DNA of 27,097 nt from Turicibacter sp. (GTDB lineage: Bacteria; Bacillota; Bacilli; MOL361; Turicibacteraceae), in contig JAUMTV010000034.1 of assembly GCA_030531025.1 (NCBI GenBank), positions 1 through 27,097 of the forward strand, given 5' to 3'. How positions within the stretch are numbered: the stretch's first letter is position 1; each line of letters opens with the position of its first letter. Made by a program: the position numbers and the translations under genes. A model generated the notes under the pieces. It saw nothing but the letters and a program-made list of their open reading frames with translations. It was not told the origin of the DNA and ran no database searches. Of this stretch, positions 5,673 to 14,908 are shown piece after piece.

Positions 5673-6953
5673 TTGAGAACTATTTTAAACAAAATTCGGA
5701 TTTTATTTTATAATCCAATTATCGTATATTTAATCTTAATTATTGGAATTGGAGTAGTAGCGATTCAATCGGCTGTTCCACTTACTAAAATTAATTATCC
5801 TGATATCACGACGAATTATGCGAGTAGACAACTCCTTTTTATTTCCCTTGGAGCAATTGTTGCTTTTGTTGTTGTTATCATTGGAAGCGATAGAATTCGA
5901 GCTCTTCGTTGGTGGATTTATGGATTTTGGATGATCCCTTTATTAGGATTATATGCTTATGCCGAATTGCACATTCCAATTCCACTGGTCAAAGAAGCAA
6001 CTAATGGAGCCGTCTCGTGGTATAACCTTAAAGGTATTGGAACGATTCAGCCGTCAGAATTTATGAAAATTGGTATTGTCCTTGTTGTTGCCGATATTAT
6101 TCAAAAACATAATGAACGATATCCTCATGTCAAACGAACATTTATAACAGATTTGAATTTATTATTTAAAATTATGGCTGCAGTGTTACCACCTGCCTTT
6201 TTAATTTTTATACAACCTGATTCTGGAATTACAATGATTATCCTATTCTTTATTGCAATGATGATTTTTGCTTCAGGTATTCAATGGCGTTATATTTTAA
6301 CGGTTGGTGGGATAGCTGTTGTTGTTATTACAGCTTTTATTTTATTAGTTGGTGTTTTTCCTGAATTTTTAACAGATGTGTTAAAAATTCAAGCTTATAA
6401 GTTAAGTCGATTCTCAGGATGGTTTGATCCATTCGGAACAATAGGAAGTCATGGAATGCAGCTGGCTAAAGGATTATTAGCTATTGGTTCAGGAAACCTT
6501 GTTGGAAATGGATTCCAAAGTTCAACAGTTTATTTTCCTGAAGCTCATACCGATTTTATCTTTGCTGTTATTGGGATGGATTTTGGTCTAATCGGGACAT
6601 TAATTACAGTTATCTTATGTGGTTTATTTGATTATGAAATTTTAAATACTGCGACATTAAATCGAGGACATTATAATAGTTATGTTTGTATTGGAATTTT
6701 TGGGATGTTATTCTTCCAACAAATTCAAAACATTGGAATGACGATTGGACTTCTTCCAATTACCGGAGTTACTTTACCGTTCATTAGTTATGGAGGAAGT
6801 TCTTCACTCTCTTATATGATTTTATTTGGACTCGTATTAGCTTCTTATATTGAAGGAATTAGAATTAAACATAATGAAGTTGATTTCCACGAACGTACCT
6901 TATATTTAAAAACAAAAGCATATATTAAAGATAACGTTAAATTTGATGAATAG
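5673..6953 (+). CDS. SEDS-family (RodA/FtsW/SpoVE) peptidoglycan glycosyltransferase
   Basis: A polytopic membrane protein of about 426 residues with roughly ten hydrophobic segments. SEDS signatures are present: GAVSWYNLKGIGTIQPSEFMK, GWFDP followed by an LAKGLLAIGSGNLVGNGF block, the PEAHTDFIFAVIG loop that carries the essential SEDS aspartate, and the C-terminal block with GLLPITGVTLPFISYGGSSSL. SEDS enzymes polymerise lipid II into glycan strands with a class B penicillin-binding protein. The sequence looks more RodA-like than FtsW-like, but no partner PBP or shape gene is adjacent, so elongation versus spore-cortex duty (SpoVE) cannot be settled; the sigma-A-like promoter favours vegetative use. 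TTG 5673 is preferred because GGGTGAT lies at good distance. The in-frame GTG 5664 sits inside that site. A bidirectional terminator follows. Confidence 0.9.
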   Translation: MRTILNKIRILFYNPIIVYLILIIGIGVVAIQSAVPLTKINYPDITTNYASRQLLFISLGAIVAFVVVIIGSDRIRALRWWIYGFWMIPLLGLYAYAELHIPIPLVKEATNGAVSWYNLKGIGTIQPSEFMKIGIVLVVADIIQKHNERYPHVKRTFITDLNLLFKIMAAVLPPAFLIFIQPDSGITMIILFFIAMMIFASGIQWRYILTVGGIAVVVITAFILLVGVFPEFLTDVLKIQAYKLSRFSGWFDPFGTIGSHGMQLAKGLLAIGSGNLVGNGFQSSTVYFPEAHTDFIFAVIGMDFGLIGTLITVILCGLFDYEILNTATLNRGHYNSYVCIGIFGMLFFQQIQNIGMTIGLLPITGVTLPFISYGGSSSLSYMILFGLVLASYIEGIRIKHNEVDFHERTLYLKTKAYIKDNVKFDE

Positions 6954-6954
6954 G

Positions 6955-6989
6955 AAAAAAGCTGAACCCACCTGGGATTCAGCTTTTTT
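6955..6989. terminator. Bidirectional terminator between SEDS gene and addA
   Basis: Inverted repeat GCTGAACCC / GGGATTCAGC (6961-6983) flanked by six A (6955-6960) and six T (6984-6989). The symmetrical flanks suit both convergent genes. Confidence 0.88.
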
Positions 6990-9900
6990 CTATTCATAAA
7001 TAATAGATTGTTGAACTTTTAAAAAGTAAACATAGCAACTAACTTTTTTAGTTGGATAAATTTCTTTAATCGCCTTGGAGTAATACTTCATCTGAACCGC
7101 ATAGCGTTCTTTTAATTCTTCATATTGTGCTTCAAAGTCAAGCACATAATCGGTCTTATAGTCAATAATCCAAACATGATCATCAAATTCGGCAAGTAAG
7201 TCAATAACCCCCTGTAATAAGATTTGTGACTGTTCATGATCCGCAATTTTTACTAAAGTCATAAACGGAACTTCTTTTTTAACCATATTAGCTTTCGTAA
7301 TTGCTTCATAAAGTGGTGTCTTTGTAAAAGCTAACACTTGTTCAAAGTTAATTTTATTAGCCATCGCTTCAGTCATCATTTCTTTTTCAATGACGCGTTC
7401 TTTCATTTCTTGAAGACTTTCAAGGGTATGATCGAGTGTCAAAGGAAGATGCTGCATAAATTGATGCAACGCTGTTCCTGCTTCAGGGCCACTAATTTGA
7501 TTTTCTTTCATGAAGGATGGTCGGTCATAAGCTACTTGAGGCTTAACTTCAGGTATTCCTTTAAACATTGGAGTCGACTCTTCTTCTTTTCGTTGCGAAA
7601 CGGATTGCTTCGCATTAATTTCAACGAGCGGTTGATACTCATACGTTTGATGAAAAATCTTCTCAAAATCAAGTTGTGGTGGCTCTAATATTTTTTGTTC
7701 AGTTTCAATTTGTTGTTCTTCTAACTGTTCATGTTCAGTTATAACACGCAACTGCCATGAACTTTCATCATCTAAAAAGTAAGGCTGTGTTTCACAATAA
7801 GTTTCGACCATTTCTTTTGAATCTTTATGTTTTAAGACAGCGGCAATAATCCAATCCGCATAGTTTCTCGCATTCAAACGATAACTTGAAGGGAGTAACC
7901 ACTGCGATTCTTTAATCACTTCATTCATTGAGGCTAGTTTTTTATCTGCATCAAACACCCCTGTAAAGATTAATTTTGACTTTGCACGTGTCATAGCCAC
8001 GTATAAGAGTCTCATTTCTTCTGCTAGCATTTCTTTATGAATCATCGAACCTACGACATTTTGAGCGATGGTTTTTTGTTTTAATCGTAGCACTGGATCA
8101 ATATACTTCACCGCAACTCCATATTTTTTATGAACTAAATAATTTCCTTTTTCATCTTGTTCATTAAACTTTTTATGAATTTGTGAAACAAAAACGATTG
8201 GGAATTCTAGCCCTTTAGACTTATGAATCGACATAATTCGGACAACATTTTCATTGGCTGTTACTGTTTTTGCTTTTCCAAAATGTTTCCCTAATGCTTT
8301 CATACGATCAATGTAATTAATAAATCCATATAATCCTTTTTTCGTACTTGCTTCATAAATTCTAGCCTTATCAACAAACACATCTAAGTTTGCTTTTCGT
8401 AAGTATCCATGAGGTAATCCTAAAACAAACTCATAGTATAGTGTCTGTTCATAAATACGTGTAATTAATTGAGATAAAGATGTGGTCTTTGATTCAAATC
8501 GCCAGCGTTCAATCGTTTTGATAAACTCCTTGACTTTTTGTTTTAAAGACTCTTCTTCCCCATAAGCTTGATAATATCGCACTAACTCATAAAATGACTG
8601 AGCTTTCGTCGATACTTTAATAAGCGATAACTCACGTTCTGTAAAGAAAAACATTGGAGAACGCATTAATCCGACAAGCGGAATATCTTGATACGGGTTA
8701 TCGATGACTTTTAAACAAGAAACAAGATTCATGATTTCAATGGAATCGAATAAGTCAGTATTTTGCTCGGTAAAAAGCGGGATATTATACATTCTAAACA
8801 CATCTTGGAAAATAGTTACACTACTCAATGAACGCATTAAAATGACAACATCTTGATAAGTCACTGAACGATAACAACCTTTTTTACGATCATAAATTTG
8901 TTGACCACTATTTACCCATTGTAAAATTAAGCGCGCAATATGATGAGCTTCAATTTCAATAGCATTTAAATCAGCATCACTCTCTTCTTCAAATTGTTTT
9001 TTATCTAGAAGATGAATTTCACTTTGATTAAAGGCGTCGTTTGCTTCCCCCTCGACTCCAAGCTTTAACATCGCTGCTTCATCATATTCAATTTCTCCAA
9101 CTGGTTCATCCATTAATTGTTTAAAAATAAAGTTCGTTGCATCAATGACTTGTTGATGTGAACGATAATTTTTCATTAAATCAATTTTATTACCTAGTGT
9201 TTGATCTTTTGTAAACAATTGATACTTACCTTGGAAAATACTCGGTTCAGCTAAACGGAAACGATAAATCGATTGTTTGACATCCCCAACCATAAAAATT
9301 GGAATCTCTGGCTTTGCCACTTTTGCAATTGATGTAATAATGCACTCTTGCATGGAATTCGTATCTTGATACTCATCAATCATAATCTCTTTAAACTGAT
9401 GATAAATATCAACGGCTACCTCAGTTGGTTGATTATCTTTAACTAATAACGCTAGCGTATTCCACTCTAAATCAGAGAAGTCCAACAATTGACGTTCTCG
9501 CTTCGCTTTCATAAATCGCTCATGAAATTGCAGGATGAGTTGAGATAAGGCATGAACCGTCTCAATACTTTCACTAAAATGACGGGCATGTGTCTCATTG
9601 GAATAAACAAAATATTTTTCTTCCATTTTAGTTAAACGTTTTTTAAATAAATCACGGGCATCTTTACTTTGGCCATGAGCCACTTCATCAAATTGCTTTT
9701 TATTTAAACGTGGGAATGTTGAAAGCTTTGTATTTTTAAAAGCTCGACGTAGTTCATTATAACTTGCTTGTTGGCTTTCTTTTAAACGTGTCGCATAAGC
9801 TAAATCATCTGGATAAACGTCTGTTGGATATTTATGAGGGGTTCCCATCATTTCAGAGTCAATTGCAAATTGGCGTGCTTTTTCTAAATCTAATAGTGCC

Positions 9901-10598
9901 TCCTCAATCGCTGGCATCATTAATTTTCCAATCTCACCATAATAACGCCACGATTTTAAGTCTTGTCCATCCCACTCATAAAGAGAAGGTAAATTCATAA
10001 GCCAGTCTTGCATTTGTGGGTTTGATCGAGCGAGTTCATAAACTTTTAACAGCATCACTTTAAGCGCTTCATCATCACGATCTCCATTAAAGATGTCAGT
10101 TAGTCGTAAAAAGTTTTCATCATCAGCTTCAGCTAAATCATCAAATAATGATTCAATCACATCATCTTGTAAAATCCCAACTTCAATATCATCCGCAATT
10201 TTAAAGACAGGGTCTAACTGTAATAAATAGTAATAACGACGAATCAATTTATTACAAAAGGCGTGAAAGGTTGAAATATTAGCAGATGAAATTTTATTTA
10301 ACTGAGCTGAAAGTAATAGATTATCCGGCTGATTAGCAAGTTCTTGCTCAATTCGTGAACGAATACGTTGCTTCATTTCAGCAGCGGCTGCTTCAGTAAA
10401 CGTTAAAACAAGTAACTCATCCACATGAATCTGATCCATTAAAATCTTTTGAATCATTCGCTCAACTAAAACGGCTGTTTTTCCTGATCCCGCTCCTGCA
10501 GAAATCAATAAGTCATGTCCTTTTTCATAAATGGCTTGCCACTGCTCATCATTCCATATGGTATTACTTGGTTTTTTAGGAATATTAACAGAATTCAT
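6990..10598 (-). CDS. addA: ATP-dependent helicase/nuclease subunit A, AddA
   Basis: A 1202-residue UvrD-like superfamily 1 helicase fused to a RecB-type nuclease, typical of AddA/RexA. In order: a Q-motif region NDEQWQAI (17-24), Walker A AGAGSGKT (34-41), Walker B IDEYQDTN, motif III GDVKQSIYRFR, motif V MSIHKSKGLEFP, motif VI LLYVAMTRAKS, and near the C-terminus the nuclease core GVIDLLAEFDDHVWIIDYKTD. All catalytic positions that I can see are intact. With AddB it processes double-strand DNA ends to a 3' overhang for RecA loading in recombinational repair. ATG 10598 follows GGAGGAGAAGAGG and overlaps the last codons of addB by 14 bases, so the two are translationally coupled in one operon. 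Confidence 0.97.
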   Translation of the reverse strand: MNSVNIPKKPSNTIWNDEQWQAIYEKGHDLLISAGAGSGKTAVLVERMIQKILMDQIHVDELLVLTFTEAAAAEMKQRIRSRIEQELANQPDNLLLSAQLNKISSANISTFHAFCNKLIRRYYYLLQLDPVFKIADDIEVGILQDDVIESLFDDLAEADDENFLRLTDIFNGDRDDEALKVMLLKVYELARSNPQMQDWLMNLPSLYEWDGQDLKSWRYYGEIGKLMMPAIEEALLDLEKARQFAIDSEMMGTPHKYPTDVYPDDLAYATRLKESQQASYNELRRAFKNTKLSTFPRLNKKQFDEVAHGQSKDARDLFKKRLTKMEEKYFVYSNETHARHFSESIETVHALSQLILQFHERFMKAKRERQLLDFSDLEWNTLALLVKDNQPTEVAVDIYHQFKEIMIDEYQDTNSMQECIITSIAKVAKPEIPIFMVGDVKQSIYRFRLAEPSIFQGKYQLFTKDQTLGNKIDLMKNYRSHQQVIDATNFIFKQLMDEPVGEIEYDEAAMLKLGVEGEANDAFNQSEIHLLDKKQFEEESDADLNAIEIEAHHIARLILQWVNSGQQIYDRKKGCYRSVTYQDVVILMRSLSSVTIFQDVFRMYNIPLFTEQNTDLFDSIEIMNLVSCLKVIDNPYQDIPLVGLMRSPMFFFTERELSLIKVSTKAQSFYELVRYYQAYGEEESLKQKVKEFIKTIERWRFESKTTSLSQLITRIYEQTLYYEFVLGLPHGYLRKANLDVFVDKARIYEASTKKGLYGFINYIDRMKALGKHFGKAKTVTANENVVRIMSIHKSKGLEFPIVFVSQIHKKFNEQDEKGNYLVHKKYGVAVKYIDPVLRLKQKTIAQNVVGSMIHKEMLAEEMRLLYVAMTRAKSKLIFTGVFDADKKLASMNEVIKESQWLLPSSYRLNARNYADWIIAAVLKHKDSKEMVETYCETQPYFLDDESSWQLRVITEHEQLEEQQIETEQKILEPPQLDFEKIFHQTYEYQPLVEINAKQSVSQRKEEESTPMFKGIPEVKPQVAYDRPSFMKENQISGPEAGTALHQFMQHLPLTLDHTLESLQEMKERVIEKEMMTEAMANKINFEQVLAFTKTPLYEAITKANMVKKEVPFMTLVKIADHEQSQILLQGVIDLLAEFDDHVWIIDYKTDYVLDFEAQYEELKERYAVQMKYYSKAIKEIYPTKKVSCYVYFLKVQQSIIYE

Positions 10599-13500
10599 CC
10601 TCTTCTCCTCCTTTCTTTAATTTACACTTTATCGCTTCCATCGCAGAATCTGATTTCATCTTTGGAAGTAAACGTGCAGTATTTCCTAGGAAATCGGGGT
10701 CAAATTGACAGATTCCACGATATTGACAATAGTCACATGCGGTACTTTCTCCATATTTCATTGGATTAATATTAAGCTGTCCTTGAGTAATTTTCATTGC
10801 CGATTCTTCAATCATGTGATTTGTATATTGGCGAAGCATTTGTAATGTCTCTTTACTTAAGGTCGCATTTCCTCTTGCTGAGAAGCTGCCGTCTTTCTTT
10901 AATGTAATCGGAACAATATCACTTTTTGACTGTTCACTTAAACGCTGATCACTTAAGTGAACAACATCATAATCTTCTGGTAAATACCCATTCATTTTAT
11001 ACTTTTCTTGCTGAAGTTGAATAATTTTTTCTTCGTAAGCTTCTTGATGCAATAAATCCTCTGCATCTTGGCTAATAAATGGACGATGAACATGGAAGTA
11101 TAGTAATCCTCCGACTTCTGCTGGTAAATCAATAAGTTGCAAAGCATTTGAAACGACAATATCTAAGTAAGTTAACAACTGTAAACTTAAGCCATAATAC
11201 ACTTTATCTAGCTCTAAATCTTTTTGGCTTGATTTATAGTCAATAATTCTTAAATAGGCTTGTTTACCATCTTCACTTTTAGCTACATCGACACGGTCAA
11301 CAATTCCTTTTAACGATAGTCTAAAGCCGTTTGGAAGTTCACGTGACTTTAAATGAATCCCATTTGTTTGCTTCGTATCAAATGGTAACTCAAAGAAAAG
11401 TGGCTTAAAGGCACTATGACTTCCTTGATATTTTAAACCTAGTAATGTTTTATAAACAACTTGTGTTAAGCGCTCAGTTAGCTTCATCATACGTTTATTT
11501 TGACGTAAAATTTTATAAAGTAATTGCTCACTCAATTCATCTGATACCATTTTTGCTAACGTTAAACATTCTTCTTGCGTTAAATCCGCAAATGAACGAT
11601 TTTCTTTTCGAATCACCTCTGCAATTCGTTTTAAAGCCTCATGATATAACTCTCCAATATGCGGTAAGTCTAACTTATACTGTTCTCGTTCTTTTAATTG
11701 AAGTCCATAGCGAAGATAATGAGCAAATTCGCACTGATTAAATAACTCTAAACGAGACACACTCGCAACAATTTCATCACTATATAATTGTTTCGTAATC
11801 TGTACATCTAAATTTGTGACATCATTTTGATAGTTTAAAATTTGTGTGATCATCTGATAAACAAGTGGTTGCGTTTCTTTATAGTAATCTAAAAGTGGTT
11901 CATAATAGTCGCGACGCTGTGGGTATTTTTTTAACGTCGCAATTAAATGAGCAACGGCTTGCATATGAGTCGTTAAATGATCATATACTTCCTCTTCCCA
12001 TTCACGTCCAACATGCGCCTCAACCGCTTCAGGAAACATCGCTTTGACATGAGTATAAATATATGAGGGTAAAAACTCTTTTCCTTCATCATTACTATTG
12101 GCATATGATAGTGTTAATGATTCTTTAGCAGAGGTGAAAACGGTATATAAAATAAACTGCTCATCAATTTGTGTTTGAACAAGGCTTGGAGCTAATTCAA
12201 TTCCAGCTGCTTTAAGTGATTCACGCTCGGCTTCATTTAACAAGCTGCTCTCCGTCATAAATTTTGGGATTTGCCCTTCATTTACTCCTAAGACAAACGC
12301 ATGCTTAATTCCATATTGTCCTGGTGTTTTTAAGTCGCTTACTAACTGATAACGAGCACGTCGCAATTCTCCGATAGCCACTTGATCAAGACGTGGTGGA
12401 ACTGTTGCATATGTCATCTCTTCAATTCCTGATTTAAAAACATTCACAAAATCTTCTAAGCTCACCACTTCTTCTTGACCAATTTCAACGAGTTGTTCAA
12501 AAAGAGACAGTAATTGATTCCAAACTTGATTGTGCTGTTTATAAAGTTTTAAATCTTGTAATTCTTGTGCACTCTCTTCAAATAAAGCTAACTTTTGAGG
12601 TACTTGGCATTCTTCTAAGAATATAAATGTTGCAATCGCATAGTCTTTATATGTTTTTGCTTTTTTTAACTTCGCCTCAAACGATGTAATGAGATGACTA
12701 ATCTCACCTCGAACCGTATTAATCTTTTGCTCTATTTCTAAGTCATCATCTGTTTTAACATAGCCACGTCCAAGACCTTGGTAACGTTCATATATCCAAG
12801 TATCTGAAGACGTCCAATCAGACTTTTTCATGTTTCTTGCTAAACAATAGTTTTCTAGTAGATCAATTTCGCGCTGGTAGCGTTGATATAAGTCATAAAA
12901 TGACTGGCCTTTTTTAAATCCATCGACATTAATAAATAACCCTGTTTTAATGACTGTAAACAATGATTCGTGACGCCAGTGATTTAAAATGACATCAAAC
13001 AAATGATAAATCATGGTCATTAACGGGTGATTAAGCATCGATTCTTTATAATCTAAGAAAATTGGAATTTCATATTTAGGAAAAATCGCCGCAATTAGCT
13101 CATCATATGCATTTGCATCTCCTGTATAAATGGCAATATCACTATAGGTACAATTACTTTCATGAACTAAGCAATGAATTCGTTTAGCAACTTCTTCGAC
13201 TTCTAAGCGGCGATTAGCTGCATTAAAGAAAAAGATCCCCTCTTCATGAGATGGAACAAGTGGAACTTGTAAAAAATGTTGTTCTAAATGAAGCAGGGCA
13301 CTCGGCTTATGGAATCGTGACTGTTCATGCGCACTTAAATCACAAATTTCATAATTTATCCCACGTTCTTCTGCTCCATTTTGTAAACGTGATAATGTTC
13401 GCCCTGACATGTCAAAGACGGAACTTTCAGAGTTTATATCATGTGTTAGCACAACCGTTACAGATTTAGCATACTTCATTAATTGAAATAAAATTAACTC

Positions 13501-14148
13501 TTCTTGTTTATTAAAAATATGATAGCCATCTACATAAAAATCACTGTTTGCAACCGTTTGGCTATTAGCGATTTGCTCACTTAAAAGCGTGTAATAATCT
13601 TCACTCATTAAATATTTATTAAGTGATACTTGTTGAAAAGTTTCATATAAGAGCGCTAAGTCATTAATTTTTTTACTCGATTGAATGGACCAATTCATCG
13701 CTTCATTTGATTCATTGACACATTGAAACAACTGCGCAGGGCTCACATAGTAATTTTTAAACTCAGCAATCATCTCGCTTACCTTATTAATAAATCCTGG
13801 TTTGTTTGCATAAAACGGAAATAACGCTAACTCTTCCTTTTTCTCATTCATAACTTTTTGAAGTAAAATGGCCAGTCCGACCTGATCAAGGTGGTAACGG
13901 CTGACTCCCCCTGTTTCTTGCAAAATACGATATGCAAAACGACTAAAGCTTAATCCTTGGACACGCATTAAACTGGGTTGTTCACTTTGTTTTAACAACT
14001 GATATTCCATATGAAAGGACATCTGATCAGGAACAATCACAAAAATCGGATCTCCTTGAGGATGCGTATCACAAGCTTTTTTTATTTCATCTAAAATCAC
14101 GCGGGTTTTTCCTACCCCTGATCGTCCCGTTATAAAACGAATACTCAT
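10585..14148 (-). CDS. addB: ATP-dependent nuclease subunit B, AddB
   Basis: A 1187-residue partner of AddA, of usual size for the family. Walker A GRSGVGKT is at residues 8-15. The middle is an inactivated helicase-like region. The C-terminal RecB-type nuclease has GIVDRVDV and IIDYKSSQK. The iron-sulfur ligands are complete: a cysteine in LFNQCEFAHYLRYG upstream of the nuclease and the C-terminal trio C1138, C1141, C1147 in ACDYCQYRGIC. AddB nicks the opposite strand and recognises the recombination hotspot (Chi) in characterised homologues. It is the first gene of the addBA operon; ATG 14148 follows GAGGTGAG. The 5' leader of about 190 bases contains a strong hairpin (14258-14302) not obviously related to translation. 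Confidence 0.97.
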   Translation of the reverse strand: MSIRFITGRSGVGKTRVILDEIKKACDTHPQGDPIFVIVPDQMSFHMEYQLLKQSEQPSLMRVQGLSFSRFAYRILQETGGVSRYHLDQVGLAILLQKVMNEKKEELALFPFYANKPGFINKVSEMIAEFKNYYVSPAQLFQCVNESNEAMNWSIQSSKKINDLALLYETFQQVSLNKYLMSEDYYTLLSEQIANSQTVANSDFYVDGYHIFNKQEELILFQLMKYAKSVTVVLTHDINSESSVFDMSGRTLSRLQNGAEERGINYEICDLSAHEQSRFHKPSALLHLEQHFLQVPLVPSHEEGIFFFNAANRRLEVEEVAKRIHCLVHESNCTYSDIAIYTGDANAYDELIAAIFPKYEIPIFLDYKESMLNHPLMTMIYHLFDVILNHWRHESLFTVIKTGLFINVDGFKKGQSFYDLYQRYQREIDLLENYCLARNMKKSDWTSSDTWIYERYQGLGRGYVKTDDDLEIEQKINTVRGEISHLITSFEAKLKKAKTYKDYAIATFIFLEECQVPQKLALFEESAQELQDLKLYKQHNQVWNQLLSLFEQLVEIGQEEVVSLEDFVNVFKSGIEEMTYATVPPRLDQVAIGELRRARYQLVSDLKTPGQYGIKHAFVLGVNEGQIPKFMTESSLLNEAERESLKAAGIELAPSLVQTQIDEQFILYTVFTSAKESLTLSYANSNDEGKEFLPSYIYTHVKAMFPEAVEAHVGREWEEEVYDHLTTHMQAVAHLIATLKKYPQRRDYYEPLLDYYKETQPLVYQMITQILNYQNDVTNLDVQITKQLYSDEIVASVSRLELFNQCEFAHYLRYGLQLKEREQYKLDLPHIGELYHEALKRIAEVIRKENRSFADLTQEECLTLAKMVSDELSEQLLYKILRQNKRMMKLTERLTQVVYKTLLGLKYQGSHSAFKPLFFELPFDTKQTNGIHLKSRELPNGFRLSLKGIVDRVDVAKSEDGKQAYLRIIDYKSSQKDLELDKVYYGLSLQLLTYLDIVVSNALQLIDLPAEVGGLLYFHVHRPFISQDAEDLLHQEAYEEKIIQLQQEKYKMNGYLPEDYDVVHLSDQRLSEQSKSDIVPITLKKDGSFSARGNATLSKETLQMLRQYTNHMIEESAMKITQGQLNINPMKYGESTACDYCQYRGICQFDPDFLGNTARLLPKMKSDSAMEAIKCKLKKGGEEDEFC

Positions 14149-14257
14149 ATACTCTCACCTCTATCCATCAATCTAATCTATATATAAATAGAAATAAAAT
14201 CTACATTCATCACGACACACTAAATGTTTGATCGTTGTGCCGTGAAAGGCAGACTAT

Positions 14258-14308
14258 AGTCCAGCTAAAAGTTTTTTACGATGTAAAAAACTTATCTGGA
14301 CTTATATA
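14258..14308 (-). repeat. Leader element copy 2 (hairpin plus 17-base repeat) upstream of addBA
   Basis: A 9-bp stem GTTTTTTAC (14271-14279) with GTAAAAAAC (14283-14291) is flanked by a second 7-bp stem AGTCCAG (14258-14264) with CTGGACT (14296-14302). TTATCTGGACTTATATA (14292-14308) is identical to 1305-1321. No T run follows on either strand, so it does not look like a terminator. Confidence 0.6.
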
Positions 14309-14347
14309 TTTGATTTTCATGTCATACTAACGATGAAATCTATTGCT

Positions 14348-14356
14348 ATTATACCA
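14348..14356 (-). promoter_or_regulatory. Extended -10 promoter of addBA
   Basis: On the minus strand the string TGGTATAAT gives a perfect TATAAT (14353-14348) with the extended TGn motif. No good -35 is visible. It would start a leader of about 190 bases containing the 14258-14308 hairpin element. Confidence 0.5.
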
Positions 14357-14380
14357 CGTTCTGATGATTAGACTAAAATG

Positions 14381-14412
14381 AAAAAAAAAGACAACCCTTC
14401 ATGAGTTGTCTT
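14381..14412 (-). terminator. Terminator of HU gene
   Basis: On the minus strand AAGACAAC (14412-14405) pairs with GTTGTCTT (14395-14388), followed by a run of T (complement of the A run 14381-14389). It lies 17 bases after the stop codon. Confidence 0.85.
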
Positions 14413-14428
14413 GTCTAATTTTTATAAA

Positions 14429-14701
14429 TTATTTTAAAGCGTCTTTTAAAGCTTTACCTGCTTTAAATGCTGGATATTTGCTAGCTTCGATTTCGATTGT
14501 TTCTCCAGTATGTAAGTTGCGTCCTTGACGTGCAGCACGTTCACGAACTTCAAATGTACCAAATCCTACTAAAGCTACTTTATCATCTTGTTGTAAAGCT
14601 TCAGTTACAGTTTCAATATAAGCACTTAAAAATTTATCTGCATCTTTTTTTGTTAACTCAGCTTTTTCTGCGATTTTATCTACTAATTGAGAACGGTTCA
14701 T
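14429..14701 (-). CDS. hup: HU family DNA-binding protein
   Basis: A 90-residue protein with the standard HU length and layout: N-terminal helices [25 protein letters not shown], the [22 protein letters not shown] segment leading into the DNA-binding arm, and the C-terminal [17 protein letters not shown] dimers bend and compact DNA in the nucleoid. Start 14701 is preferred over an upstream in-frame codon because AGGAGGT lies 11 bases before it and homologues begin MN(R/K)xxL. HU directly downstream of spoIVA on the same strand matches the Bacillus spoIVA-hbs order. It has its own promoter and terminator. Confidence 0.97.
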   Translation of the reverse strand: MNRSQLVDKIAEKAELTKKDADKFLSAYIETVTEALQQDDKVALVGFGTFEVRERAARQGRNLHTGETIEIEASKYPAFKAGKALKDALK

Positions 14702-14741
14702 AAGTTTTAAATACCTCCTAAGATGTTTCATTGCAAGTTAA

Positions 14742-14770
14742 AGTTTACCACACACCATATTGTGTTGCAA
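14742..14770 (-). promoter_or_regulatory. Sigma-A-like promoter of HU gene
   Basis: On the minus strand TTGCAA (14770-14765), 17-base spacer, TAAACT (14747-14742), about 40 bases before the start codon. The spacing is ideal and both hexamers match consensus at four positions. Confidence 0.45.
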
Positions 14771-14860
14771 ACATTTATTTGCAGAATTTGTTGATAGAAC
14801 ACTATTTTATCCTATTATGTCATACTTTTTAAATCTTTAAACAAATAATTGGAAATTAAT

Positions 14861-14900
14861 AAAAAAGAATCTCTCATCAACCAATTGATGAGAGATTTTT
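14861..14900 (-). terminator. Terminator of spoIVA
   Basis: A 13-bp perfect stem, AATCTCTCATCAA (14868-14880) with TTGATGAGAGATT (14885-14897) and loop CCAA. On the minus strand it is followed by CTTTTTTATT. Confidence 0.9.
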
Positions 14901-14908
14901 CACATACA

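Noticed and set aside
14258..14308. Rho-independent terminator upstream of addB
   Set aside because: The hairpin has no T run on either strand, and HU already has its own terminator at 14381-14412.
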